NCBI RefSeq assembly: GCF_027409185.1
Contig: NC_084472.1
Span: 19,950,524-20,014,523 of the forward strand
From: Cynocephalus volans
Lineage: Eukaryota; Chordata; Mammalia; Dermoptera; Cynocephalidae
Length of the DNA: 64,000 bases
Direction of reading: 5' to 3'
Positions 35,758 through 47,729 of the stretch are shown here, piece after piece. The stretch's first letter is position 1, and each line of letters starts with the position of its first letter. The notes beneath the pieces are model-generated. The model did not search any database, was not told the origin of the DNA, and worked only from the letters and a program-made list of their open reading frames with translations. Both the position numbers and the translations under genes were made by a program.

Positions 35758-35927
35758 TTTTTTTTTTTTTTTAAAAGATGACCGGTAAGGGGATCTTAAC
35801 CCTTGGCTTGGTGTTGTCAGCAACACGCTCAGCCAGTGAGCCAACCAGCCATCCCTATATGGGATCCGAACCTGTGGCCTTGGTGTTATCAGCACCGCAC
35901 TCTCCCGAGTGAGGCACGGGCCGGCCC
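35758..35927 (-). repeat. CYN-type dimeric SINE, antisense
   Basis: Poly(T), GATGACCGGTAAGGGGATC, GGTGTTGTCAGCAACACGC, CATCCCTATATGGGATCCG, GGTGTTATCAGCACCGC and the head complement GGCACGGGCCGGCCC. Flanks share a short AGCAATTT duplication. Confidence 0.87.
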
Positions 35928-36464
35928 ATGCAGAGCAATTTTGAATACACATCTTCAAGGAGTATGGCTTATTGAACTACGTGTAGGGAGTGGCTTTTAT
36001 CTGAAATAACCCAACAATGCATTACTTTATGACGAATGAGTCATGGATTTAATCCTTATATTGAGTTCATATAATTAAAGCAAGCACTTTACATCCACGT
36101 CTCTGTAGCAAAAAGCAGAGGTAGCTACATCAGTAAGTGCTTCTATGGAGTAAGTGAAACTAATTTCAATGTTAAGATAAATGTCATTTCTTTTGAGTTG
36201 TCTAAACATGGGTACAATTATTCATACTAAGGCAAGAGAATTAGGCAGGTTATTTGATGCTCTTTAAAAAACATTGCAAACCTTCAATTTTTAAAGGTTT
36301 GTTGTATGTGCCTTGAGTGAATGGTAAAGATTTAACAAAATATTAGAGCATCACAGGATTAGAAACTATTCATCAAGTAATAACCAATAATTGACAAATG
36401 TTTATTGAGGTCTCACTCTGGGTCCCACAATGCCTCACTCCTGAGGCTGGAAGGTCATTTAGAC

Positions 36465-36704
36465 TAGCGCTTCTTTAACTATCTGTGAAGAAAGACCATT
36501 AAAATAAATTTCAATCCATCGTTGACCAATATTTTATAATATGCAATACAAACAGGTTATGAGAAAAATGATCATATAGCTGGATGTCCTGGCAATATCA
36601 AATTGCTAAAAAAGTTTATGAACACTCAATTTTTGTACTTTTCTCACTGTAACAACAGTTCATGAACTGGCACTGGTTGATAGACCACACTTCAACTAGT
36701 GCTT
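36465..36704. repeat. hAT-type non-autonomous DNA transposon
   Basis: 240 bases with imperfect inverted ends (TAGCGCTTCTTTAACT against AAGCACTAGTTGAAGT on the other strand). 8-base flanks ATTTAGAC / ATTTAAAC match 7 of 8. Eight-base duplications mark hAT elements. Family not named. Confidence 0.6.
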
Positions 36705-37412
36705 ATTTAAACAAGGCAGGACCGCCCTGAAACCATCTCAACAGCTGAAAACTAACTTTTGCTGCTTTTTCTTTCAATTTTTAAATTCTTTTTGCTTATT
36801 ATAGTAGTGTATTTTCCATTACCTGATGAAATGACTAGAGAAACTATTTGATTCAAGGTAAAGCACACTTTTTCTGACTGAGACACAAGGGAGACATGCT
36901 TCCTTCAAAGAGCAACCTATAAAAGTTACATAAAGAACAAAAAGAGAAAATATAAAATATAACCCATAGCTGAGGGGAAAAAATGAGGCCAAGGCTTGAA
37001 AGGAAGAATCACAAATGGTCAAAACCCACTTCAGAGAAAAACTATGACTCTCACAAGATAGCTGCAAAAAGATTATTTGACTTGCAGAATTCGCACAGAT
37101 ATAGACTGAAGAAATCTATTTTTGTAGAATTTTTCTTTCTGGTGCTGTTCTTGATGCCTTGACAGAAAGCATATCCCATTTTTTTTTTTTTTTTGCTTGG
37201 GATGAAGTTTGAAGTTAATGGAATATTTTGGCAAGGGCAAAAAATAGGGCATGAGACTCAAGAGATCAAATTTTACTTTTCCCCAGATACTTACCCAGGA
37301 GCAAAAGCCAGAAAAGAATAAAAAGAAAAAAAAAGAAAAAAAAAAAGGATGAGATATAAACTTAATTTTGTCTTCTTAAAGACATTAATTATATAGAAAA
37401 AAAAGTCAAATT

Positions 37413-37570
37413 ATTTTTATTTTTATTTATTTTTGTCTTTTTTGTGACTGGCTGCACTGCGCTCAGCCAGTGAGCGCACCAGCCATCCCTATATAGGATC
37501 TGAACCCGCGGCGGGAGCGCTGCTGCGCTCCCAGCGCCGCACTCTCCCAAGTGCACCACGGGGTGGGCCC
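37413..37570 (-). repeat. CYN-type dimeric SINE, antisense
   Basis: T-rich tail, GTGACTGGCTGCACTGCGC, CATCCCTATATAGGATCTG, GCGCTCCCAGCGCCGC and CACCACGGGGTGGGCCC. A perfect AAAAGTCAAATT duplication flanks it (37401-37412, 37571-37582). Confidence 0.9.
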
Positions 37571-37814
37571 AAAAGTCAAATTCTAAAATCTCAATTTCCC
37601 AGAAATGTCTAGAAGGTATACCTTCCTCACCCAAATCAGAAAAAGTATTCTGTGTTTTACTTCTAATGCATTAAGGCACTTGAGAATTAAACCAAAAAAG
37701 AAAAAAAAACAAACAAAAAAAATGAAACCTACATACAGGTGACATTTATCAGCTCATGTTGGTGATTAGGAAGAAGAGACAAGATTTTGTGTGTTTTGTT
37801 GTCTGTTTTTTCAT

Positions 37815-38225
37815 AATAGATCACCCCCAAACCAGTAGCTTAAAACAACAACTATTCATTTGCTTGTGATTCGCAATCTGGGCTGAGATCAATTGGCAGT
37901 TCTGCTGGTCTTGCCTGGGGTCTCCCATGCAGGTGCCAACATCTGAGGGCTTGAATGGGACCGTAACATCCCAGATGGCCTTTCTCCACACGTCTTGTAG
38001 TTGGACTTCCTTATGGCTTGGAATCTGAGTTCCAAAAGGGAGATTTCCAAGAGGACAAGAGCTTATTAAACTCCTGCTTGCATCATGTTTGCTAATGTCC
38101 CATTTGCCAAGCAAGTCACGTGACCAAGCCCAGGCTCAGTGTGAGAAGGAACAATACAAGGCCATGAATTCTGAGAGGCGTCGTTTGTTGGGGGCCAACA
38201 ATGTAACAATCTATCATACTCATAG
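37815..38225 (-). repeat. MLT1-class LTR, antisense
   Basis: AACCAGTAGCTTAAAACAAC near the start, CTCCCATGCAGGTGCC, AAGTCACGTGACCAAGCCC and GTTGGGGGCCAACAATG near the end read as an antisense MLT1-type LTR. Diverged. Confidence 0.55.
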
Positions 38226-38374
38226 AAAATTTAAAAGGTCATATAAATACAAGTTCTGCTTTTCTGAATAAGGCAGAATCAGTTTACCTAGAAAACTAGC
38301 TGATGTTTCAGAGTTTTTAAAGATAGCACCAGTAGTTAGGGATGTTCTTAATGGTTTGTGGGACTGTATAAATT

Positions 38375-38520
38375 CACCAGATTAGACCAACCAAGCCAAC
38401 TAATCAATCCACAAATATTCATAGAGCACCCACTGAGTCATTATCACTATGCAACGTGGCTTGGAAGATATATTTTTCTTGCATGCAGGGTACCTGCAAT
38501 GAAGCTGGAGAAAGTAAATA
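38375..38520 (-). repeat. L2 3' end, antisense, weak
   Basis: CAAATATTCATAGAGCACC near the left side resembles the LINE-2 3' end read backwards. Confidence 0.35.
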
Positions 38521-39084
38521 GTAAAAATAATGTTGGAGATAGTGTAGGAATATAACTAGGTGCTAGATTGTACCATATAGAACACAAAGTAGTGAAGAAT
38601 TTTAGACTTCTAGTCATAGCCTATTCTAATGATACCTTCAACACATGGAGATATGGTCTATAAGTAATAATAATCTGTTAGTAGTAGAAATCTGAGCATG
38701 TAGACCTGTCTGCAACAACCACCTTGCTCTACTGGTCCTCTTCTCAGGGGTGGAAGACACTGGCCTCATGAGTACAAAGATCAAGGGAAATCAGCTGCTT
38801 AAAGAAAGGTGATTAGACTTTCTCTGAGTCCTTATCATTTGAGAAAGCAGGGGTCTTTCAAGTCAATTTGTCGGCGTCTGCCTGATCCTCTCTGTCTTTG
38901 TAACCAACAATCTGGCCATAGGGTGACATTCAACTGCACGAGGAAGGGATGAGAACTGAACAGTTATGCTGAATGGTAGGGAAATTAATGGCACTTAGAG
39001 CAGCAAATCCTCCTAGATAGGAGGTACCAAGACCAGGGAAGATAGAACAGTGCCTCTGCTCTAGGCTCTGCCACTTCTTTCACT

Positions 39085-39240
39085 CCATAAATATTTATTA
39101 AGTACCTAGTTATATGCCAGACATTCTGTTAGATCATGGAAATACAAAATGAATTAAACATGGTGCCTGCCCAAAAGGAGCTCACAGTTAGTGAGCAGGC
39201 AGATATGAGCACTACAATAGAGGCCTGAACAGCACACCGT
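39085..39240 (-). repeat. L2 3' end, antisense
   Basis: CATAAATATTTATTAAGTACC, TATATGCCAGACATTCTG and AAGGAGCTCACAGTTAGTG match the antisense LINE-2 end. Confidence 0.6.
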
Positions 39241-39356
39241 GCAAGCCAGGGGAGGTGTGGCCAACTCTGACTGAGAGTGGGGGCAGAGACTGGGGTGGGG
39301 CCGAGGGAAGCCTACCGTATCAGTCACAATTCTCCAGAGAAATAGAACCAATAGGA

Positions 39357-39392
39357 TATGTGTGTGTGTGTGTATATATATGTATATATATG

Positions 39393-39455
<63 letters not shown>
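39357..39455. repeat. (TG)n-(TATATG)n-(GA)30 compound microsatellite
   Basis: TG and TATATG blocks (39357-39394) run into about 30 uninterrupted GA units. Confidence 0.97.
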
Positions 39456-39458
<3 letters not shown>

Positions 39459-39536
39459 GTAAGAGGAGATTTATTATGGGATTTGGTCCATGCAATTATG
39501 AAAGCTGAGAAGTCCCTCAATATGCCATCTTACTAA

Positions 39537-41177
39537 CTTCTGGTCAAGATGGTGGAATAGACGGTCCCCAGAGTCACTCTCTCCCATAAATCAACTAATT
39601 TACAACTATTAAAAAGCAACAACAGCCCAGCAGGGGCTTCTAGAGCTCAGGGGAAGAGGAGGAGAGACATACATGAAAGCCAGAGAAGCCACAATGAGAG
39701 AAAGAAAACCTCTCTGACCGTTTGGAGCCCTGGCTGCTTCCAGGCTGGAGCTGCTGAGCACATGGAGCAGGAGCTGGCAAAAGCCTCAGCTGTGACTTTC
39801 AGATGAAGTTGCATGGAGGCTGCAGGGGAGAAGAGGGCCTTGGTGGCCCCCAGGCCAGCAAGGCCACTAATAGTGTTTCCGTGAACCCACATAGGACTGA
39901 GGAGCCACAACGACTGAGAAAAAGGAGCCACTCAGAGGCCAGTGAGTCATTGCAAGGGACCGGCACATGGCTCATCCCATAGGAAGTGTTTGTAGCCTGG
40001 GCAGTGGGGGAGAGGGGCCCACCGGGAGAACACTGGGACATAGTAAGGACAGCTGATCTGCCCCCCAATCAGCATAGGACCATTCAGAGGAGACTGGTCA
40101 GGAATATAGAATTGTATGGGGTGCATTTCAATGAAAGGACTCAGGCCAAGATCAGTATTTCTACACAACCCAGGTGCATTGGATTTCACTAACCTGGAAG
40201 TCCTATCAAGTCAACCATTAAAACATGAGCTGCACAAAAAGCCTTCCCCGGGGAATCAACAGCAAAGCAGAAATTAAGCTCAACCACAGAGCTCAAGTTC
40301 TAGTCCCCACGGGAAGTTCCCCCACTTTAGAAGTAAGCTAAGGATAACAAATTAGTTCCAGTACAGAGTTTAAGTGGTGGGAACAGCAAATAATCCAACA
40401 CAGAATTGAAAGAAAAATAGAGTACCCACAACCAGAGACAGTTTGATATTAACTAGTAGAGGTTTCATTTCACCAAAGAACACCTGTAACACCTAGAAGG
40501 ACTGGAAGTCTTCTGGGCTACCAAGCCAGAAATGGGGGACAACCAGGCACACCACCAGCACCACGGGGCTGCCTGGGGTCTGGAGGCATGGGACCGGGGA
40601 CTGGGCCCCCCGCCCACAACCAGGCACACCACCATTGCCACCACCCATTAGGTAAGGAGCATGCCAAAAACAACACCTCCATGTGGGTGGCCCACTACAG
40701 CCACAACATAACCATGGTTGTCATGAAAGCAGCTAGACACCACAAACACTGTGCAGATGGTCCGCCAGCCACTGGAGTGCATTGACACAAGGAGAGTCAC
40801 CAGCATAGACCAAAGAAAAGAAGAGGATGTCTCTCTCCACAAAGCTCATTCCAGAGTGACAGAAGAAGCATCTGCTTTATGATAATATTGGGGGACCTGA
40901 ACACACCTCTCAGCATTGGACAGATCATCTAGGCAACAAATCAACAGACGAACCATTATTCTATCAGAATGAGAGAAGAAATCTAGGGTTATCAGAGGTG
41001 GGAGTGGGGAGGGAGAGGGGGATGAGGAGAGATTGGACAAGGGGCATAAAGAATAAGTATGATTTGTAACAGTACATATGCTAGTAATATTGATTTGATC
41101 AATATATATCAACATTGAACCCCCAAGATATGTATAATCAATTATGATCCAATAAAAAATTTTTTTAAAAAAAAACC

Positions 41178-41211
<34 letters not shown>
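39537..41211 (+). mobile_element. internally deleted, non-autonomous L1-derived element
   Basis: It begins CTTCTGGTCAAGATGGTGG, an L1 5' UTR-like start, followed by about 1.3 kb of GC-richer sequence with no ORF1. Around 40880-40950 there is a short stretch matching L1 ORF2 endonuclease (ATATTGGGGGACCTGAACAC and on). It then jumps to an L1 3' UTR (GATTTGTAACAGTACATATG, AATCAATTATGATCC, AATAAAAAATTT) and an A-rich tail. Flanks TCTTACTAA / TCTTACAAA (39528-39536, 41212-41220) are the likely duplication. It has the ends of an L1 but almost none of its coding part. Confidence 0.7.
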
Positions 41212-41212
<1 letters not shown>

Positions 41213-41946
41213 CTTACAAACCAAAGAACCAGGGAAGCTGGTGTGTGATTCAGTCCACGTCTGAAGGTCTGAGAACCAGGGGAGCCAAGTGTGTAACTCT
41301 CAGTTTGAGGTTGAAGGCCTGAGAATGGGGTGCCGGTGGGGTGGGAGGGAGAATTTTGCATAAATCCCTAAACCAGGAGCTACCACGTCTGAGGGCAGGA
41401 GAAGACGGATGTCCCAGCTCAAGAAGAGAGCAGATTTACCCTTCCTCTGCCGTTTTGTTCTTTTCAATGCCTGCCCCCATCGGTGAGGGTAAATCTTCTT
41501 TGTCTACTGATTCAAATGCAAATATCTTCTGGAAATACTCTGAGAGACACACCTGGAAATAATGTTTTACTAAATATCTGGATATCCCTTAACTCAGTTA
41601 AATTGACACATAAAATTAACCATCATACCTATCAAATAAGGCAATGCCCACAGTGAATTTTGAAGAATGAATTAGAATGACACAAGTGGCTAAGATGCAG
41701 AAGGGCACTCCTGGCAAAAGGTGTGACCAGGTGCAAAGTCACATCCACATATGTGGAATGGGAAATAGTTTGATCAGCCTGGAGAATAGAACACAGTGCA
41801 GGCAAGTGAAGGAGATAGGGCAGAAAAGAAGGCTAAAGTGAACTAACGGACCACCCTACTTAGGAGTTTAGATTTTATCCTAAGTGGTAAGAAACATTAA
41901 ATAGTCTTAAGCAGAGTAGAGACAGGATCAAGTTTACATTCTAGAA

Positions 41947-42274
41947 CAGTACCGTTCAATAGGACTTTCAGCAATGATGAAAATGTTCTATCATTTTTTC
42001 TATTAAATATGATAACCAGGGCTGGCCAGTTAGCTCAGTTGGTTACTACGTGGTGTTATAACATCAAGGTCAAGGGTTCGGATCCCTGTACAAGCCAGCC
42101 ACCAAAATGAAAAATAAAAAACAAAACAAAAATAAATATGATCGTTAATAACCATATGAAGCTGTGGAGCACTTGAGATGTAGCCAGCGTGACTGAGGAA
42201 CTCTATTTTCATTTTTTAAATTTAGATTTAGATTAGCCAAAAGGGGTTCTTGGCTGCCGTATTGGACAGGTTGT
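41947..42274. repeat. hAT-type DNA transposon, split by a CYN SINE
   Basis: Ends CAGTACCGTTCAATAGG and, complemented, ACCTGTCCAATACGGCAG are inverted copies of a CAGTGCTGTCCAATAG-type terminus. 8-base flanks TTCTAGAA / CTCTAGAA (41939-41946, 42275-42282) match 7 of 8. Confidence 0.7.
42014..42132 (+). repeat. CYN-type monomer SINE (tRNA-Ile-like)
   Basis: GGCTGGCCAGTTAGCTCAG, TTGGTTACTACGTGG and GGGTTCGGATCCCTGTAC follow tRNA-Ile, then an A-rich tail. A TAAATATGAT duplication flanks it. It sits inside the hAT element. Confidence 0.9.
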
Positions 42275-43636
42275 CTCTAGAAAAATCCCTTTGGCAGCTG
42301 TGTGGAGTACAGACTGGATGAGGGCAAGACTAGAGGGAGTTAGAAGACTTTGTAACAATTCAGGTGAGAAATAATGTGGTCTCAGATAAAGGCTGGAGCT
42401 ATGAGAATGGAGTTGAAACTGACTTGAGCACTACTTAGGAAATGAAATAGAATTTGTTATCTTATTTGATGGGAGAAAGTGTCCCTGATCATGAGAGGAA
42501 GATGGGTACTCAGGAGCAGAGACAAATACATGCACTTACGAGTATGAGGCCAGATCTGGAGGCTGGAAAAGCCTAGCCATAGAGCTTGAATTGACATGGA
42601 AGGCAGCAGAAAGTTGGGGCAAGACCTTAACCTGGCAGCTAATGCTACTCTTCCATTGATGTGCAAGAGACTGGAGGCAGAGAGAACGGGAGAGAAGTTA
42701 TGGCAATAATTTTGGCATGGTTGAGCACGATCCTGACGGAAGCAGAGGTAGCAGGAGAATAGATAAATGGACGAATTCAGGCTAATGGTAAACAATGTTA
42801 TTTAAACACAAGGCATCATGGAAAGAGAACAGTCAATGAGAAGTCCGTATTTCTTGTCTGATAAGTAAAAGGAAAGGGAAAAGTGAATTACTGATTGTTA
42901 AGCACCTATGAACTAGGCATTATGCTAGATTTTTTCACAAAAATCTTATTTCTGGAATAGTTAAAAAATTAGTGGTGTCACTGATGGAAATGAATTGTCC
43001 CAGAAGGAGGCATAATTAGTATCGTTCCACTGCATGTATTTTGAATATGAGTTATATTCTAAGTGGAAAATTTACTTTTTCTGTGTATTTTTGTGGAAGA
43101 AGTGATAAAAGAGAATTAAGGATGTATAGACAGTGGGATTTAAAAAAATAATACTTTACCTACTTACATAATTTATTTGACAGATGAACAGTTTTAAGAA
43201 ATTTCTTTGATAGTGGGTAGTTTTAAGGTAATAGATCTGACGTTATTTTATTTACTGGCCCGCAAAAATGACAATTTGCTGTAAAGACTTTCTCCTTCCA
43301 AGTCAGTAAGAAAATACTTTAAAGAATGCTAAACATAAAAGACCACAAGCAGCAGGCAACTGCTCAACCAAACAAGTGTTTATTGTTATTAGTCCAGCTC
43401 AATCCAAGAAAATCCATTGCAATATTTCAACATAATTTTAAAATAAAACAATAAGCTCACTAAGATTGTGATATGAGAAAACTGGAGGTTTGCTGAGAGT
43501 TATGACCCCTAGGGTAGCTTAGTTTTAGAGCCTTGGTTAGCTTTCTTACTTACCATTGAAGGCCTTATCATGAGGGCCTTCTTTCTGCTCTCATATATGC
43601 AAAAATTTTACAACAAAATAATTCAATTAAGATTGG

Positions 43637-44515
43637 AGATACTCAGTTTCTGTGTGCTCAGGTTTCAGGACATATCTCTGGGTTTCAAGCCACCCCTTGA
43701 GGTCTCAGGCCCCTACTCTGGGCCCTCCACTAGGGAGAGTAACTGTTGCTAATTGGACCTCAAAAATGACCTCAATATGAGACTTCAGGGGGCTGATTCA
43801 TGCAAATCCAGTGACTGGGCATGCTCAGTAGAAAGAGGTCATATAACCCTAATAGTCAAGCATGCTCAGTAAAGTGGAATTTATATTCATTAGATAGCAG
43901 GAATATGTATTAGATAGCGAGAGATACAAAATTTGAATCCCCTGGCAGAAGGCAGGGTTGTTGCTTACTTTCCTGGGGCTAACCCACACTTCACAGGCAG
44001 AGGTTTGAATGCTTTCTTTGGTATCAAACTTGCTTTTGGCAAGCAGCTGCTCACTCTCTTGAGCCAGCCTGCATTCTGTACAAAACTTTGTATTTCTTAC
44101 TTTTTTTTTTTTTTCTTTTTTTGTGACCGGTAAGGGGATTGCAACCCTTGGCTTGGTGTCGCCAGCACCGTGCTCAGCCAGTGAGCGCACCAGCCATCCC
44201 TATATAGGATCCGAACCCACGGCGGGAGTGCCACTGCTCTCCCAGCACCGCACTCTCCCGAGTGAGCCACGGGGTCGGCCCTGTATTTCTTACTTTTATA
44301 TTAAACCTTTTATATTAAACTCTGCTCAGTCTCTGGAGCTAGGCTGCACTCTCTCTGTGAAATCTGTATCTCTTGTTCATCGCATGAAACCTGTTCTCAC
44401 TTTCTACTGTGACTCTGCTCTTGAATTCTTTCCTGTGGAGGAGTCAAGAACCTGGTAACAGGATGGGGTGGGTTGAGGCTGGCTATTGGGCCTCCCAGAC
44501 CCTTTCTCTTCAAGC
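43637..44515 (+). repeat. ERV1-type LTR, copy B, split by a CYN SINE
   Basis: It shares long text with the LTR at 15.97 kb: CTGGGTTTCAAGCCACCCC, ATGCAAATCCAGTGACTGG, ATGCTCAGTAAAGTGGAATT, CTCTTGAGCCAGCCTGCA, TTAAACTCTGCTCAGTCTCTG and GAATTCTTTCCTG. It lacks a middle block present in copy A. A dimeric CYN SINE (44105-44281) lies inside. Same orientation as copy A. Confidence 0.65.
44105..44281 (-). repeat. CYN-type dimeric SINE, antisense
   Basis: T-rich tail, GTGACCGGTAAGGGGATTG, CATCCCTATATAGGATCC, CAGCACCGCACTCTCCCG, GAGCCACGGGGTCGGCCC. A perfect 16-base duplication TGTATTTCTTACTTTT flanks it (44089-44104, 44282-44297). Confidence 0.92.
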
Positions 44516-44527
44516 ATCACAATCAGA

Positions 44528-44930
44528 TGTATTAGTTAAAGTAATACTAACTACCTGTACAGATAATCTCCCAAATCTCAGTGGCTTAATTCCATGAAAA
44601 TCTATTTCTCATTTACATACCAGTCCAATGCATGTGGGGGGGGTAGGGGGGCAACCTTCCATGTAGTGATTCAGGGACCCAGGCCCCTCCCATCTTGTGG
44701 ATCTGCCATTCCCTATGGCCTTGGAGTCCTTCGTCTCCAAACAGAAAAAGAGATAAAACATGAAGAATCACACAACAGGTTTTTAACGGACCACTTCTAT
44801 TTGCTTTTAATTGGCTAAAAATCAGTTATATGACCCCACTTAGATGCAAATAAGGCTGGGAAATGTAGTCTTAGGGCAGGCAGAAACTTCTCAAGAATAC
44901 CTGTACACTACGGAAGGGGAGCAGCAATCC
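44528..44930 (-). repeat. LTR-like repeat, antisense
   Basis: TGTATTAGTTAAAGTAATAC start, CCCAAATCTCAGTGGCTTAA, GTGATTCAGGGACCCAGGC, CATCTTGTGGATCTGCC and GGCTGGGAAATGTAGTCTTA follow a common mammalian LTR-class repeat; the family name and right edge are uncertain. Confidence 0.5.
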
Positions 44931-46347
44931 TTGTTTCTATCTTACCAGACTAGATTACATAGATAGCTCTCATGCCTGTTCAGTATGTCTTTTCCTCATC
45001 TCCTCATATTATTTACATACCATTGACTGTGTCCCACGCCTTACCCCCCACCTCTTCATGGTCACACAGGTAGTTCACTCATATTTTCCAGTTGTTTTAC
45101 ATGCCTAGAGCAGCTGTGCTCTGGCTACCTAACCAGCCACCTCAGAATCCTATTTGGAATTTACTTCTAGAAAAAAACACACTGGATGAGATAAAGAAAT
45201 AAATGGTAAGTCCCACAAACGTAGTTAGGTACTCCATAAATCTTGAGTAAAGAAGTATAGAAATGAGCAAGTAGGATCTACATTGCCTTCTTAAGAAGCA
45301 AGTGTTAAAATACATACCTCCATTTATTCTGTGAGCTGCTCAGCATTAAGAGGGTTATTAAAGAGCATTGAGGAGAGATGTTAGTGATTGTATGGTCTAC
45401 AAAACTGTCTATTAGCCCTATGCTCTAGGGCTCAAGTGAAATTAATTCAATCTGAATTTTGACAAATATTTACCAACCTGCTTATACTCTGTTTAAGGAA
45501 CTTCTATGGTGATCTTAAAGGATACAAAGAAAAAAATCCTTCGGCCAGCAGCCTCTGTCCTCAAAGAGTTCACAGACTTTACTGCTAAACAGCCCTTTAC
45601 TGGGACTTTTTGGCAAATTCTTACTAAACTGCATGTCTCTGAAGTGTATTTTGGATCTAGAAACAAAGTGCAGTGTGGTTGAACACTAGGTGGTAAAATA
45701 TCTTTTTCCCTGCTGGTAGTGCTTCCTCTTGTGGTCACAGAGACTATTCAACAAGATACATATCATTAAACTTAGGGTGATCAAAAGGTGGAAAATGTGA
45801 AAACGATTCAAGAGGGTATTTTAGAGGCTGCATTCTAATTTTCACTCAAAATCTCTGCCAGATGAATTACTAACCCTCTTGTCAAAAGAATAAAGGCTCC
45901 ATTCCTTAGACTTGCACTAAACCTGAGCAAGATGATTTAATTACTCACAACCTTATTTTTATTCATGCATAAAATGAGAAGAATGGCTTCCACCCACTTA
46001 CCTTGCAGGTTAGCTCTGGGCTGACAGGAAAAAAAATTCATTGTAAAGAAAAGGTACTATTACATAAGTATAGGCTTTCTTTTATCCTAGAGCTACTGCT
46101 TGTAGTAACACACACCTAAGGTGGAAAAAAAGAATCCTTCTTAATAACAAATATATAAAATTACATGCTCTGCCCAACTGTGTATTTCACATAAAGGCCA
46201 AACTGAAGTGTGTGAAGCAAGAGTTGGAGAGGAAATTCTTGCAACTGGAATGTGGATTCTTCATAGGATCTTTGGCAGAACTAACAACTACCAGGGAGTG
46301 TCTTAATGGGAGGTACCAATGTCAAGGTTTCCATCAAAGCTGGAATC

Positions 46348-46381
46348 TGCCTGCAGTGAGCAAAAACACTCACTGCAGGCA
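46348..46381. other. perfect 13-bp-stem palindrome with 8-base loop
   Basis: TGCCTGCAGTGAG (46348-46360), loop CAAAAACA, then CTCACTGCAGGCA (46369-46381), with no mismatch. It lies in intergenic sequence, immediately before a possible MIR trace. No known site was assigned. Confidence 0.97.
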
Positions 46382-47729
46382 TTAGTGGTAATGAGGACTT
46401 GGGGGAGTTCCTTAACCTTGACTTCATTGTCTATAAACAAAAGTAGGTGGGGGTTAGATTTGTGTTTCCCGATGCCCAGGGGTCAAGGGGTAATTCACAG
46501 TTTTCAAAATGACTAAGAGAAACCCTGCCTTTATTTGGGGTATGGCAACACGGGCTAATGGCACACTTTCTTCACTTTGAGCAGGAATGATTTTGGCTCA
46601 GTGTGGTCATGCTAATTATCTCATGCCAACCCAAAGCCTACATTTGCAGTTATGTAGATCTTTAATAACATGGAAAAATATTTAAGACATATAGTTGGTG
46701 AAATTTTTTCAAAGCAGGTGGTCATGGGAGAAGAGTGATAGAGGTTTTTTTGTTTTGTTTTTTTGATGATAGAATGGTTGGGTTCTGAAAGATGCTTCCC
46801 ATCTCAGGGTCTGCAATGAAGCTAACCAATTGGACAGCAGAGCTTAACTCATGGTCTAGTCCCCCGTGGTCTTCCAGGGGGAGGACTCGCCAGGAGTGTG
46901 GCATTACAGTAAGTAGAAATGCCTTTAGTTTTCCTGTTTTGTTTTGTATTCTTTTTGTTGCTATTGGGGATCCACATACTGTTACTGGCGTAGAATGACA
47001 TCACTGTTTTCTGCGAAGTGATGTTAAAAGAGGAAATCTTCTGCAACTTGATCATTAAGTGAAACCAAGCCAGTGGCAAGATGTTGAAGTTTAACAATGT
47101 AATTTAAAGAATGGTAATAATAAACAGGACCCAGGATTTCTGATCCTAGTTCGTACTTCTAGGAGGACTTGGGAGGACAGAAGGAAAAAGCTGGCATGCT
47201 GGGGAGGGGGTAGAGAAAGAAGAGGAGAAAATGTGTGCTTTGACTTGAAGGAGCATCAGCCCTGAGTCTAATAATGTTAGGCCCATCACTGTACTGAAGG
47301 GATATTATTGAGATTCATTACACCCTTGCCAGAGCCAATGAGGTTATCACCCTTGCATGTCTAGGTGCCAGACTCTAGGGAAATCCCTTTCAACAATGGC
47401 CTGGCAAGTTGAATTTCCATCTTAAGATCTGAAGGACATAGCTATGCATGAGTCAGTTCTGAAGTACTGGAGGGAGGCCTGCCAAACCCCAAATTTACTT
47501 GTGTTAGTTGGAGTTTGTTTGCATCCAACTATGCAAGTCTGTCCTACCCACCCCTCTAGGGCAAAGTAACCTGATAGCTCCTCTTGTGCTCAGGACACTT
47601 CCGTAGCCTTTGGACCACAGATGGGCCTCACCCAGGTGGCTTTTTCCTTCTGTCCGCTCAGAGTCCTCCTAGGAGCGTGAACTGGGAATCAAAAGTCCTG
47701 GGTCCAGCTTATTATTTGTATTTTTCTTT

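Larger units (their letters stand above)
39316..41627 (-). repeat. MLT2-type LTR, antisense, split by an L1-derived insertion
   Basis: Starts CGTATCAGTCACAATTCTCC, and after the insertion continues GAAGGCCTGAGAATGG, GGCAGGAGAAGACGGATG, TTAAATTGACACATAAAATT, ending AACCATCATA. Flanks CCTAC (39311-39315) and CCTAT (41628-41632) match 4 of 5. The left arm contains the TG/TA and GA microsatellites; the insertion spans 39537-41211. Confidence 0.75.

Noticed and set aside
39154..39536. Proteins rich in Ser-Leu or Arg-Glu
   Set aside because: Translations of the TG/GA microsatellite.
15971..44515. One large provirus bounded by the two ERV1-type LTRs
   Set aside because: The interval contains a host CpG island, ANKRD29 exon 1 and many unrelated repeats, and no retroviral gene order linked to these LTRs.
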